Notes: a model not told the origin generated them from the letters alone. A stretch of DNA of 64,000 nt from Chrysomallon squamiferum (GCA_012295275.1 CM022673.1:3467105-3531104), one strand, 5' to 3'. Shown: positions 1-12,900, numbered from the stretch's first letter. Translations and numbers: made by a program.

Positions 1-3000
1 GAAAAACAACAGACACATTCACTGATACAAGTGAAATGATTAAAAGTGGCGAAACAACAGTGACAATTTCTGAATCAGTAACAGACACTACAGAAAGGGC
101 ACCAGATGAATTTTCCTCTGGAGATCACACAGAAGGGGAAACTGTCACAGAGATATCTGAATCTCTTTCTTCGGAACCAACTGACAAGAGTTTTGAAACT
201 TCAACTGTATCGGATATGGCAACAACGGGAATTGAAGAATCTTCTTCTACCACAATTGAAACATTCTCTGGCTCGAGTCATACAGTTATGACATCAAGAA
301 TGCAATCTACATTTCCAACCATATCAGATATACCTACAGAGGAATTTGAAGAAACATCTGGAATGACAACTGAAATTTTCGCTGAAACAGCCAAATCAAC
401 TATAATGTCAACACTTGAGAAAGAGATTGAAGAATATTCTGGCAAAACAACAGATACATTCACTGATACTAGTGAAATGACTACAGTGGTGAAACAACAG
501 TGACAATTTCTGAATCACTAACAGACACTACAGAAACGGCACCAGATGAGCTTACCTCTGGAGATCACACAGAAGGGGAATCTGTCACAGAGATATCTGA
601 ATCTCCTTCTCGGAACCAACTTACAAGAGTTTTGAAACTTCAACTGTGGAAATTAAATTGCCATCTGTATCGGATATGGCAACAAGAGAATTTGAAGAAT
701 CATCTGCCACCACATCTGAAACCTTCTCTGGCATGACTGATACAATTTCTACATCAATAATGGAATCACAATTTCCAACCACCTCTGACATAGCTACAAA
801 GGAATTTGAAGAATCATCTGGAATTACAACCGAAATTTTCCCTGAAACAGCCAAAACAAGTACAATGTCAACATCTGAAGAAGAGATTGAAAAATATTCT
901 GGAAAAACAACAGACACATTCACTGATACAAGTGAAATGATTAAAAGTGGCGAAACAACAGTGACAATTTCTGAATCAGTAACAGACACTACAGAAAGGG
1001 CACCAGATGAATTTTCCTCTGGAGATCACACAGAAGGGGAAACTGTCACAGAGATATCTGAATCTCTTTCTTCGGAACCAACTGACAAGAGTTTTGAAAC
1101 TTCAACTGTATCGGATATGGCAACAACGGAATTGAAGAATCTTCTTCTACCACAATTGAAACATTCTCTGGCTCGAGTCATACAGTTATGACATCAAGAA
1201 TGCAATCTACATTTCCAACCATATCAGATATACCTACAGAGGAATTTGAAGAAACATCTGGAATGACAACTGAAATTTTCGCTGAAACAGCCAAATCAAC
1301 TATAATGTCAACACTTGAGAAAGAGATTGAAGAATATTCTGGCAAAACAACAGATACATTCACTGATACTAGTGAAATGACTACGAGTGGTGAAACAACA
1401 GTGACAATTTCTGAATCACTAACAGACACTACAGAAACGGCACCAGATGAGCTTACCTCTGGAGATCACACAGAAGGGGAATCTGTCACAGAGATATCTG
1501 AATCTCCTTCTCCGGAACCAACTTACAAGAGTTTTGAAACTTCAACTGTGGAAATTAAATTGCCATCTGTATCGGATATGGCAACAAGAGAATTTGAAGA
1601 ATCATCTGCCACCACATCTGAAACCTTCTCTGGCATGACTGATACAATTTCTACATCAATAATGGAATCACAATTTCCAACCACCTCTGACATAGCTACA
1701 AAGGAATTTGAAGAATCATCTGGAATTACAACCAAAATTTTCCCTGAAACAGCCAAAATAAGTACAATGTCAACATCTGAAGAAGAGATTGAAAAATATT
1801 CTGGAAAAACAACAGACACATTCACTGATACAAGTGAAATGACTACAAGTGGCGAAACAACAGTGACAATTTCTGAATCAGTAACAGACACTACAGAAAG
1901 GGCACCAGATGAATTTACCTCTGGAGATCACACAGAAGGGGAAACTGTCACAGAGATATCTGAATCTCTTTCTTCGGAACCAACTGACAAGAGTTTTGAA
2001 ACTTCAACTGTATCGGATATGGCAACAATGGGAATTGAAGAATCTTCTTCTACCACAATTGAAACATTCTCTGGCTCGAGTCATACAGTTATGACATCAA
2101 GAATGCAATCTACATTTCCAACCATATCAGATATACCTACAGAGGAATTTGAAGAAACATCTGGAATGACAACTGAAATTTTCGCTGAAACAGCCAAATC
2201 AACTATAATGTCAACACTTGAGAAAGAGATTGAAGAATATTCTGGCAAAACAACAGATACATTCACTGATACTAGTGAAATGACTACGAGTGGTGAAACA
2301 ACAGTGACAATTTCTGAATCACTAACAGACACTACAGAAACGGCACCAGATGAGCTTACCTCTGGAGATCACACAGAAGGGGAATCTGTCACAGAGATAT
2401 CTGAATCTCCTTCTCCGGAACCAACTTACAAGAGTTTTGAAACTTCAACTGTGGAAATTAAATTGCCATCTGTATCAGTTATGGCAACAACAGAATTTAA
2501 AGAATCTTCTGGAACATTGACAGAAGTGTTGGATGAAAGAAGTACAACAAAATCATTAATACCCTCTGTTCCAGTGGGCAATATATCAACAACTTTCAGT
2601 CCTGAAGCTGTTGTAGAGAAAGAAACTAATTTGGAAATATTCACTCAATTAACACAACCCAAAATGGATTACAGTAAAGAAAAAGAAAGTAAGGCCACTT
2701 CTTCTCATATCACTAAAATAATGTCAGAAATGGGCTATTCATCAGATGACCAAACAGTAAGTGAATTAAGTACAATGATGCCTTTAGAATCTCTTGAATC
2801 TGAAACAGATGCATACAACAATGATCCAACTGGTAAAGATGATGAAATATTCCTCTCTGATAATACTGTTATTAAATCAGAAGATATGGCACATGCTTAT
2901 GATTCTATTATTTCTGCTGAAATGAGGATTCGTGAACAAATTAGAAACCAAACACAGGATACATCTCATGGAGAAGATAAAGTGGTAAATATTCATAACA

Positions 3001-3312
3001 TTGATGAAACTTTAGATGAACTTGAAGGAAGTTCTTCAGATTTGACTGCTGATAGGATAGATTCAGAGGAAGCAAAAAATCATACATCTTCATTTTCAAG
3101 GTCTTTGGCACCAAACAACCAGGAAAATTTTAGTCTTCCTCTAAGCAAATCTCTTCCAATTACTGTCTTGAAAAAGGCAGAGATGATTTTTCCTTTTCAG
3201 TCTTCTGATGAGAATCTTCTGGAAGCAACCAAGATTCCATTTGTGTCATTTTCAAACAATGACAACATTGGTGACACAGTTGTGGAGTCCAGTGATAAAT
3301 TTTCACAAACAG
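1..3312 (+). CDS. mucin-like gene, first visible exon: 903-bp tandem repeat array plus unique acidic tail
   Basis: This exon holds 301-residue repeats, each made of two related halves, A (147 residues) and B (154 residues, with a short extra segment containing EIKLP). A units start at 45, 946 and 1848; B units start at 485, 1386 and 2289, the last decaying after about 2470. Each half runs from GETTVTISES through SGDHTEG and EISES to YSGKTTDTFTDTSEM. From about 2480 to 3312 the sequence is unique, acidic and Ser/Thr-rich. The donor is CAAACAG before GTGATG at 3313. If this site is not used, the frame reads on to a TGA at 3342-3344, giving a short alternative C-terminus. Repeat copies are almost identical, so the array was duplicated or homogenised recently. 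The 5' boundary is outside the window. Confidence 0.8.
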
Positions 3313-3524
3313 GTGATGTTTTGCTAGAATGTGCTCAACAGTGAGATCTTGTGCTGCCTTTTGAATAGCCTCCATGCTTCATTGAACAAATCATCTCCAA
3401 CTCAGTGTTAGTACATGCTTTGTCCTGTTTTGTGCTAAATGTAGCTTATATAAGTTCTATCCACTGTACCATTTTGCTGTATTAAATGTGCATTATATCA
3501 TGCTATCATGTCTCTGTCTCTCTG

Positions 3525-3577
<53 letters not shown>

Positions 3578-5043
3578 TTGGCTGTCTATCTGTTTATCTT
3601 TCTGTCTATAATAGATTTGTTTATTAGTGGATTTCAGGCATTTTTATGTATGTAAAGATTTTTATTTTAAAAAAATACAGTAATTTGTTTTTTATGTAAT
3701 AAATGTTTTGTGTTGTGGTTCTTTGCATGTTTATGTTTGTTCATGAGAAAAGTATCAGATAGTAATATCTAAAAATATAGATGATATTTGTTTTTTCTGA
3801 TGTTTGCTAGTTTTTATATATCAAATATTCATTTTATTAAAAATAAAGTCAGAGTTTGGTAAATATATTAAGAAACAAAAATATTTAGAAGCTTAATATC
3901 TGATATTTATATATTCTAAATGAATTACTTTCATTGTATTTAAATCTGTGACAGTATGATATATGTATGTATGTGTTGTATATGTATATATGAGATAAAG
4001 TATGGATTAGATATTTCAACTGATTTTATTTAGTTATTTATATATAATTAATATATACAATTGGGACCTTTTTATCAGGGTTGTTTTGTATTTGTTTGTT
4101 TTGGATGTTTTTTGCTGATTTTTGTCCACATTTTACATTACATATTTTCTTATTTCAGTGTTAATTCTGTCTTTTATGACATACTAACACCTTTTTTAAA
4201 CATAGCCAAATGTTAAGTAGAGCATATCTTTGTCATTTAAATATGATAGAAATTGTCTATAAATTTCTTACATTTATTTTGTAATACATATTTCAATATT
4301 ATTGCTATACTTGACACTAATATGTATGCGTGTAGCACACAAAATTTTCTGTTTTCTGTTTTATTTTGTAATACATATTGAATATATTACATATTTATTA
4401 TAATTATTTATTACATATTATCTTGTGCTTTTTATGTTGCATGTATACAGTATATATATTTCTTTTTGTTGTGTAGTGTTATAGTTTTTATTGATGAAGA
4501 AGTTTGTTGCCTATGTTCCTTCTAGTCTCCAAAAGCTAAATAAATTGAAGCTTTCTTTGAAATGCTTGTGCTTCTTATTTTACTTTTTTCAGTACCCAAA
4601 TGAATATGATTGGCTGATACTTTATACTGCTTTACAAAAAAACTCTGAATGTTTTTTGTATTAAAACATGTATTTAATATCTGATAAATTAGATGTTTTT
4701 ATTATCTGACATGATTATGATAAAGTATCTATAATACATTTCTTCTAATTGTAAGATAAAGATTTGAAGTAAACAAATATATTCTAACTGAATTACTTTC
4801 ATTTCTTTTATACTGTATTTAAATTTGTGACATTGGAAATATAAAAATATAATACTTTGTCTACACTGCAGTAACGTTTCTTTTAATTTAAAACAATTTT
4901 ACAATAATAAAGTTAAGAGTACTGGTATTTTGTTATATTATTTCTGATGTTTTTTGTTTTGTAAGAAATACTTATTTCCATATTTATTTATTTGATTACT
5001 TATTTATTTATTTATTTATTTATTTATTATTATTATTATTATG

Positions 5044-5087
<44 letters not shown>

Positions 5088-8000
5088 ACTTCAAAAATCA
5101 AATTTACTTGTTTAAAACAATTGTTTTTTCTTCTTTATCTTATAGGTAAAACAACCTTAATGGATGGCCTGCTAGGAATCACAGACATAACATCTGATGA
5201 CGATATTGCCACCAGTGGTGAAGTCAAGATGATAGGTATGACATTACATACACGTTCCCGTGACACTAGTGACAAAACGACTAACAAGGCAGACGAAATG
5301 ACCACACAAAGAGTCCCCTCACACACACTTGGTGTTTCAGGTACATCACACCCATCACTTATTAGAACAGAAACAGAATTCATCACAAAAGTTTCAGGTG
5401 ATGAGAAATCAACAGCCTTGATGCAGTCAGATAAAGCTGCATTATTCACAACAGCAGCAACACCTGATGTTCAAGGAACTTCATTTTCTGATTTCAGTGA
5501 CCAGACTTCAACTGATGGAGTGACATATGTTACTCTGAGACAAAATACAACAGAGTTAATTTCAGATGTCACTGAGGATCTGTTTGACTGGCAGGTAAAT
5601 GGAACTGAAAATACAGATCTAACTCCAGTATCCATGCCAACAACCAAGCAGACAATATCAGACAAAAGTGAGACCATGCCTTTAGAAACAAAAATATTAG
5701 AAACATATGTTTCTGAGAATTTTACAACTGTGTCACCAGATTTAAGAGACAAGCTTTCATATAGCACAGAAGTATTTACTCAGGCTTCTAATTTAAGTGA
5801 TGTAAGTACCATGGAAACTGGGATCATTAACATTACTATGGATAACACAAATGATGATATTACTGAGAGCACAACAGAGTCAATGTTTTCAGATACTGCC
5901 AGTAATGATAGCAAGACTGATGAAGTTACATCTCTGGCAACAACAGAAACACTGATATCAGAGGACAACCCAACTGCCACAATTTTTTCAGATACAGCTG
6001 CTGATAACATCACATTATATTATACAGCAAGTGTTAATGATTCATTAATGACTGATAGTACAACTACAGTAGATATAACATCACTGAGTAATGATTCAAG
6101 TAGTGAAAGTTTATCATCCATATCGGTGTTTACCAACACAACAGAATCAACAGTAGAAAGTGTGACAGAGAAACAAACAGGTACAGTTACATCAACAGAT
6201 ATTTTTGACAATATATCAGATTCACCTGCAATTAATGCCACCACTGAAGATACGGAAACCACAGAATATAGTACAAGCACTGAGAATATCACAACTATTG
6301 AATCTAAAAGTATAGGATTTTCAAATGTAACTGGAGATGCCTCAACATCTTTTAATCATAACGATACACTGATAACTGAAATTCCCAGTACAGAAACGAT
6401 ATCAGGCACAACTGGAGAGCTGAGTACTTCATCTCTAGAAAGTGTGACAGATAATCAAACAGGTGCAGTAACATCAACAGAAAGTTTTGCCAATATAACA
6501 GATTCACCTGCAATTAATGCCACCACTGAGAATATCACAACTATTGAACCTAAAAGTATAGAATTTTCAAATGTAACTGGAGATGCCTCAACATCTTTTG
6601 ATCATAATGATACACTGATAACTGAAATTCCCAGTACAGAAATGATATCAGACACAACTGGAGAGCTGAGTACTTCATCTCTAGAAAGTGTGACAGATAA
6701 TCAAACAGGTGCAGTAACATCAACAGAAAGTTTTGCCAATAAAACAGATTCACCTGCAATTAATGCCACCACTGAAGATACAGAAACTACAGAGGATAGT
6801 ACAAGCACAGAGAATAGCACAACTACTGTATCTACTGAGACAAAAAGTATAGAATTTTCAAATGTAACTGGAGATGCCTCAGCATCTTTTGATCATAATG
6901 ATACACTGATAACTGAAATTCCCAGTACAGAAATGATGTCAGAGACAGCTGGAGAGCTCACTACTTCATCTCTAGAGTCTGGTAGTGGTAGTTTTTCTTA
7001 TTTATCTGCAGCCAATACAGTCAAACCACTAACTTCTGATATCACCCAGGATATGGCTTCTTCATTGGAATCTGATGTTACCACTACAACTGAAACTACA
7101 AACACATCATCAGCATTAGAAACAGGTACTGATGATATGATTTCTGATACAGTTTCAGGCTTCCAAACATCTTCAGGTGATGAGTCAAATGTGACACCTT
7201 TGTTTGTAGACACAACATACTCGGAAGCTTCAGGTGAACCCAGTAGTAATAGGTTTACAGCTTTGCCTGCATCAGAACTGGGAATATCAGATGAAATAAC
7301 CTCTTCTAGAGAAGATATTACATCAGCTGGAGTTGGGATAACTTCATCTGGTGGTGGTATTCCATCATCTTTGGTTGGAATTACAGCATCTGAAAGTATT
7401 TCAACATCTGGGGATGAGATTACATCATCTGGCAGCAGTATTTCAACATCTGTTTTTGGGATGACATCAGGAAAGGAATCAGTTAGTGGTGATATTACAA
7501 CTGTCAGTTTAGAATCTGTCAGTAGGAATAAAGGATCAAGTGGAGGAATGGAAACTCAGACAGTACCAATTACCACTAAATATATTTCCACACAGGATGC
7601 TATATCTCAGTCTGGAAGTGCTGATGTATCACCTACTATCCCAAGCTCTTCAGAGGATTCAAGAATCACAACTACGAGAAAAGAGGCGACAGGTATCATT
7701 TTCAAAGCAAAACATTTTCAACCTGCTTCTAAAGCTTGTTATAGATATTATATATATAACTGTCAACAACAGCAAACACATAGTATACATTTTCAGCATC
7801 ACAAAAACAAAACAAAAATATTGTACAGGTTTTTTATCATTTGGTTTTTAAGTATTATTTATTTTCCTATGCTTGGCTGCCTCTTATTTAAATATATATG
7901 CTTATCCCTTGAAAGAATTTTATCTGTGATAGAATTTTATATTACGTGTTTTTTGTATAGGTCTGTTACTTGTGCCTGAGTGTATTTGTCATTTATCATG

Positions 8001-9971
8001 TGTTTGAACGATCATTCATAATCTCATTTATCATTACATATATCATTTGTATTTGGAATAAAAAATGTATTATGTTACCATAGTTTAGAATCTTCATTAC
8101 CTGATTCATTAAATATCAAAATAGAGTTTATGAAAAAAATATATATATCAAAGATTAAATTTAGGCTGAGTTTTTTGGTGCATGTTTTTCTTTTTTTCAC
8201 ACTTTTTTTTTTTTTTTTTTTTTTTTTTCATAAAATATATAGGCATGAATTACAAATTGTTGCAAATACTGAAATGCTTAATATGTTTTGACAAGACTGT
8301 GGTTTGATTTTTAGTACACGTTTCCTGTAATTATTATTGTTCTGTTAACATTTATTCAGTAATTAAAATTCAATACAAAATGAATGGATATTAACAAATT
8401 TAAAACAGTAAAGTTCTTTAATGTAAAACAGCACAAAAATGTTCGCTATTCTGTCTTGAATAGGGATCACAATGAACCAAGTCCTTGAAATATTGAAAAA
8501 TAAACCATAAAATATATTATTCAATTTAAATTTCTTACTAACATTTACAGGATGTGTGGGATTTTTTTATTTGTTTTTAGTTCTATTTTTCTTGTTTTAT
8601 TTCTTTTTCTAAAATATTTGTAAGTTAAGCTATTTTAAAAGTTTTGGTTTTTCAGGATTTGATGCTTCTGGTGATACAGTTGGCACACAAGATGTTTTCT
8701 CAGAATCTGGATTCATTACTCTTGCTACAAAACCGACAGTAAAACTAACCACAGAAGAATCTAGTGGAACTGTGAGTGGAGATTTTGTAACACCATTGTT
8801 ATCAAATGACACTAAGTACACAGCATCAGGAGATGAATCTGGATCAGGTGCAACTGGTGACATCATAACTCCATTTTCAGTAAAGACTGACAATGTCGAA
8901 ACAGCAGCAACATTCACAACAATAGAACCTCTAAAAAGAACAAAAGCTTGGGAAAGGAAAACCATTTCAACATCTATGCCAGTAACTGATACAAGTTTGT
9001 TATTTGATACCTCTACTGCTCCAGTGGATCACACTAAACAAGCTGGTGACATAAGTACCAGCTTGGAATCAGCTCTCACTTGGATATATGATACATTGTC
9101 CACCATTTCTCCTGATCCTCAAGTGGAAGATGATACCACATCATCTTGGCTTGGAACTACTCTTTCAAGTATTTTCACTACAGGTGAGTCCACAGATTCT
9201 GATGAGACTCAACAGACTTCAGATACTTTGCCCTCACCTTTCACTAAAAGTGAATCTTCCAGCACAACAACAGCCGATCACTCAGAGACACAGACAGAGA
9301 ATACTACTCCAGAAACATCTGTAACAAAACCAAACTCTCCTTACAGTGTATCCATATTGGTGACAAGGATAAGAAATCCAACACGAGTGAGTGATTACTA
9401 CTCACGTTACAGAAGTTACACTTCAGCAGCAGGTATTCAAACTACTGCAGTGTATCCAACAAAACAATACACTAAACCTTACAGACTGATAACGCGTGTC
9501 ACTGTCCGCAAACCACGACCAAGGCAAACCACTCTGGTAGTGTATCCAAAAAATGGAGCTCAGTCTAATGACACTGGGGTAAAAGTAACTGTCACAGTGA
9601 TCAGGGCTGTGAAAAATATTGCGAGGATAGGCAAAGATGTCATACGAAGGACAAACGAAATGGCTAGAGATCTTCTGAGAGCTACACTGACCAAATTGGC
9701 AAATCTATGGCAGAGATGTGTCCGAGGTGCAGCCAGAGTGGTTTACGTCCCATACAAAAAAGGGATGCAGATATTTAGAACAAAGCTCAGTATTGCTTAC
9801 AGGCACATACGGAAAGCATACGACTATGGAAGGAAAGTTTTGGGTTACTATTATAATTATGTCAAGACAAAAACTGTAAATTACTATACCTACCTGACTG
9901 CATACTTCACGGCATATTATAAATATTATCAAAATTATTTCAGGAAAAACTTTTTCAGTTTCTTTGGTTAA
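1..9971 (+). CDS. mucin-like / proteoglycan-like repetitive protein, 3' part (three exons, 5' end outside window)
   Basis: The coding sequence joins 1-3312, 5146-7692 and 8656-9971, about 2,390 residues in the window, and ends at the TAA of 9969-9971. Both junctions are phase 1: each upstream exon ends ACA-G before a GT donor, and each downstream exon supplies the last two bases of a Gly codon after a pyrimidine-rich AG acceptor. The product is dominated by Ser, Thr, Glu and Asp with almost no Cys. It has many N-glycosylation sequons (NIT, NVT, NDT, NAT) and Ser-Gly pairs beside acidic residues, as in glycosaminoglycan attachment sites. The C-terminal 200 or so residues are instead Lys/Arg- and Tyr-rich. 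A heavily glycosylated secreted or matrix protein is inferred from composition; no named domain was recognised and the signal peptide lies outside the window. Three one-base deletions break the frame in the first 1.13 kb (near 484, 610 and 1128). A copy-by-copy comparison of the internal repeat suggests assembly errors or recent lesions. Confidence 0.8.
45..2470 (+). repeat. 903-bp coding tandem repeat, about 2.7 copies, each with A and B halves
   Basis: Equivalent positions lie at 45, 946 and 1848. The spacings of 901 and 902 become 903 once two missing bases in copy 1 and one in copy 2 are allowed for. The A half is 441 bp and the B half 462 bp. The copies differ at only a few bases. Bases 1-44 are the tail of a further B half, so the array continues upstream of the window. 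Confidence 0.95.
3313..5145 (+). other. intron of the mucin-like gene with a (CT)n array, a decayed internal duplication and TTTA/TTA repeats
   Basis: This AT-rich intron contains a CT/TCTG microsatellite (about 3510-3578) and a pair of diverged copies around 3908-3952 and 4775-4832 that share ATGAATTACTTTCAT- and CTGAATTACTTTCAT-type cores. A (TTTA)n/(TTA)n tract (about 4981-5086) lies just before the acceptor. AATAAA at about 4540 could serve an early-terminating transcript, but nothing else supports that. Confidence 0.6.
5146..7692 (+). CDS. mucin-like gene, middle exon (849 codons, phase 1-1)
   Basis: The acceptor is a T-rich tract ending TTATAG at 5145; the donor is GCGACAG before GTATCA at 7693. 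The exon is 2,547 bases, an exact multiple of three with the same phase at both ends, so it can be skipped without shifting the frame. It is Ser/Thr/Asp/Glu-rich and dense in N-glycosylation sequons. It carries three repeats of 82-97 residues (6156-6974), then a Gly-Ile-Thr-Ser-Ser type short repeat (about 7280-7520). The upstream open frame over the (TTTA)/(TTA) tract at 4992-5145 is intron, and the frame downstream of 7692 turns into hydrophobic AT-rich translation typical of intron. SGSGSF near 6978 and EASGEP near 7230 resemble glycosaminoglycan attachment contexts. Confidence 0.8.
6156..6974 (+). repeat. three coding repeats of 82-97 residues in the middle mucin-like exon
   Basis: The copies start at 6156, 6438 and 6684, each with ESVT followed by QTG and DSPAINATTE, then EFSNVTGDAS (GFSNVTGDAS in copy 1), HNDTLITEIPSTE and TSSL. 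Copy 2 lacks a 12-residue DTETTE-type insert. Each copy has several N-X-T/S sequons that are mostly conserved between copies. Confidence 0.9.
7693..8655 (+). other. second intron of the mucin-like gene
   Basis: AT-rich non-coding sequence with a poly-T run at about 8203-8228 and a T-rich tract leading to the acceptor at 8655. No other structure seen. Confidence 0.7.
8656..9971 (+). CDS. mucin-like gene, last exon with cationic Tyr-rich C-terminus
   Basis: The acceptor is GGTTTTTCAG at 8655, phase 1, and the frame stays open to TAA at 9969-9971. The first 230 residues continue the acidic Ser/Thr style, with ESGSGATGD near 8838. From about 9355 the composition flips. Arg, Lys and Tyr dominate, with dibasic clusters, then a stretch with amphipathic-helix character (about 9600-9840) and a final Tyr/Phe/Asn-rich tail that includes YYYNYVKTKT and YYKYYQNYF. 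An acidic glycosylated body joined to a cationic aromatic tail suggests a self-associating or adhesive matrix protein; this is inference. A near-perfect splice donor, CAG before GTGAGT, sits at 9184 in phase 1 and could allow an alternative 3' end. Confidence 0.78.
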
Positions 9972-12900
9972 TTATTTTTTATTGTTATTATTATTTTGTT
10001 TGCTAACTATTAAAAAAATAAGATGGATATACATAAATTGTGCCAGGAATTCTTTTACCCTTTTTAGTTTGTTTTAATTTAATTTTTATTTTACTATTTA
10101 GAGAGGGTTGTCACTTTGTTCTTTTGGGGAAATTTTGTTTACTTTTATAAATGTATCCATTGTTATGTATATCTTTTATGTCAAACTATTTTTGAAATTT
10201 TATCCCAGGTTTGGCGTATCTTATATTTATGGTATGAGTATGTGTTTCATTACACAACAATACAATAACTATATTAATAACTAAGATGTGTTTTGTAATA
10301 AGTTTTTCAGACACATCCTCTGATCTAATTACTGAAATTTTGTGTTTTTAATGAAAATGTTGATAAATCCAAAGATGCCAAAATAATTTAGACATCAAAA
10401 CAAGTCTCATTAGCTTCTTTATGCAGTTTATATTTAGATTATGATAAAACATTGCTGTTTAATTCCTTTCTTTCAATTTAAATAGTATAATTTGTAGATT
10501 ATTAGATGAATTATATTATAACTTGTAGTTTAAACTTTGCACTTGGTAGAAGTTAAAACATACTATGCACATGAGAAATAATTTTAAAAACTCAAGTATT
10601 TTTATTTATTTTTAAAAAGTTCTGTAAATCATTAATAAAAAAAATTTGGATTTGTAATTATTTTGTTATAGTATTTCACCATGTCATATATTCTGTATAT
10701 ACGTTTAATGGATATAACTACCTCTAAAAATCAGAATACATTGCATATATGTAAAAATATATATATGTGAAATTGAAGCATGTAAGATTTTTAATATGAA
10801 ATATAACTGAAAATTAAAATTAATATCGTCTGTACTTAAATATTTTTTTCAGATTTATGAGCACTTAAGCAAACTACTTGTAATTTATGATTCTCTGCAG
10901 GTCAGAAGATTCACTTTTACTGTTTAAAATGCATTGTATAAAATATTCTCATAATATGAAGATATTCTTTTTTAGTTTAGAAATTTACAAGTAACTTTCA
11001 TAATTGTGAGTAAAGCTTTAACTCCAAACATTTGAACTTATTGTTTGTTGTTAGTATCCAGAGTGGTGCTTGGGTATTTGGTTATGACAGTTGATTGTAA
11101 AATAAATCTGGCTAAATATCATTTCTGTTTAAATATAAATGTGGAAGCAGATTTATTTGACAGTCTAGGTAAATGCTTGAATATACAGATACAAAATATT
11201 TTTTTTTCTTTCTTTTTTCAGCTTTAATGAAATTTGTGTTATAAAAAAAATGCTGGTGACAATATATTTATTGATGGCTGATGACAATTTCAGGAATGTC
11301 TTTTCTTATTTTTAGTGTTTTATTTATCCAATTGTAGGTGTTCATTCAAAAATTATTTCTGATATGTATCTGCAACTAAATTTTTTTTCAAAACACCAGC
11401 ATTCAATTTTTTGTAATCTTTTTATATATTCGTTATAAACAAATTTAAAATCCACAATACAAAAACAGTATAGTAACATAATGACAACCATAACAAATTA
11501 AAAAACAGAATTTAATTCCAAGTAAATAGTCTGATAACATGATGTTATGTAATGTAGTAAAAATTAATATAATAAAGATTTTCTTTCCATTTGCAACAAT
11601 CAGCCAGTGATAACAAAACATGTTTGGTTTTCATCTTATTCCTTTCAGTATTCTAATATAATCTCTTTTCTACAACAAAACACAAAGACCCTGGGTATGC
11701 CAGTTAAATGAAATATAAAACTTCTCCTTCATTATCAGTAAATATTCCTATCTTTTGATCACCTTTTTACATTTTTGGCTGAACATCATAAAAAGTAATC
11801 TGTGAGAAATGTCTTCAAATCTTGGACTATAGTTAAGCAATAATGATATAGTTTCTCTTAACCAAATTGTTAAATGTCATGTCTGAACATACTGAAGGAC
11901 CAGATATATCTATCAGTTGTTGAATTTGTCATGGAAGTACTTCTATAAACAAATAACAAACCATTATGTGTATAGACTTTGCAGTCACTCTGTGTATAAC
12001 TATATTTACAATTATTCTAATTACTGATAATAAATAGCTCAAATATTTCAATACAAAACAAACTTATAAATAATTGTTAACTTGTGCTTAACAGATTAAA
12101 TTGATTTACAATAAAAATACTTTATAAAATGAAGCATTTCATTATCATAAATTATAGTGTGTTTTACACTTGTAATATGCCTATAAAATATATCTTGCTA
12201 CTTAATGCGTATAGATACATAGAAGTGTTTTTTCCTGAAATATATTTTCACTGCAGAAAGTAATTTATTTTGAAACACAAAATATATATATATTAATAAA
12301 TATGATTTTTTTTTTTTTTTTTAAATTGATTTAAAATAATTATGCCAGCATAAGTGTTCTAGTAAAGTACTAATGATTCTTATTTATATAAGAAGTAAAA
12401 TTAACTTCATAATAACTAAACAGTGGGCATTGCTACCCTACCCATGTGATTAAGTATTATGGATACATACCACAAAACTTTATTTAGTGAATTTTTCAAG
12501 TGAATCCACTTATTGTCTTCCAAACTGACTAGAATTAAATATCAATCTTTAACAAGTGCTTGAGAGAGATTGGTAACTTATTTTTGTCATGTGTATGTTT
12601 CAAGTATTTTTATGACAGAAAAGCTACAGCATCACAAGTAATCATATATATTTAAAATATATCTGTGCAAAATTCAGTTTCAGTTATGGACTAACGTGAC
12701 ATTAATGGAAGACTAAAATATTACTTTAAACAAAAGGTTAAAAAAAAGTTTACACTTAATCAGTACTGCACTAGAAATAAAAGTATTACGTTTCAGTTTT
12801 CACTTTTTACAAATGTATTAAACAAAAAGCATCTTACAAAGAAGTATCAGTATTTCATGATTTGGTTTTAAAATCAAATATTACATTGATGGATTTTGTT

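Noticed and set aside
4992-5145. Start of the long frame at 4992 as a true N-terminus of the middle mucin exon
   Set aside because: It translates the TTTA/TTA microsatellite and the intron's pyrimidine tract; the acceptor at 5145 and matching phase show the exon starts at 5146.
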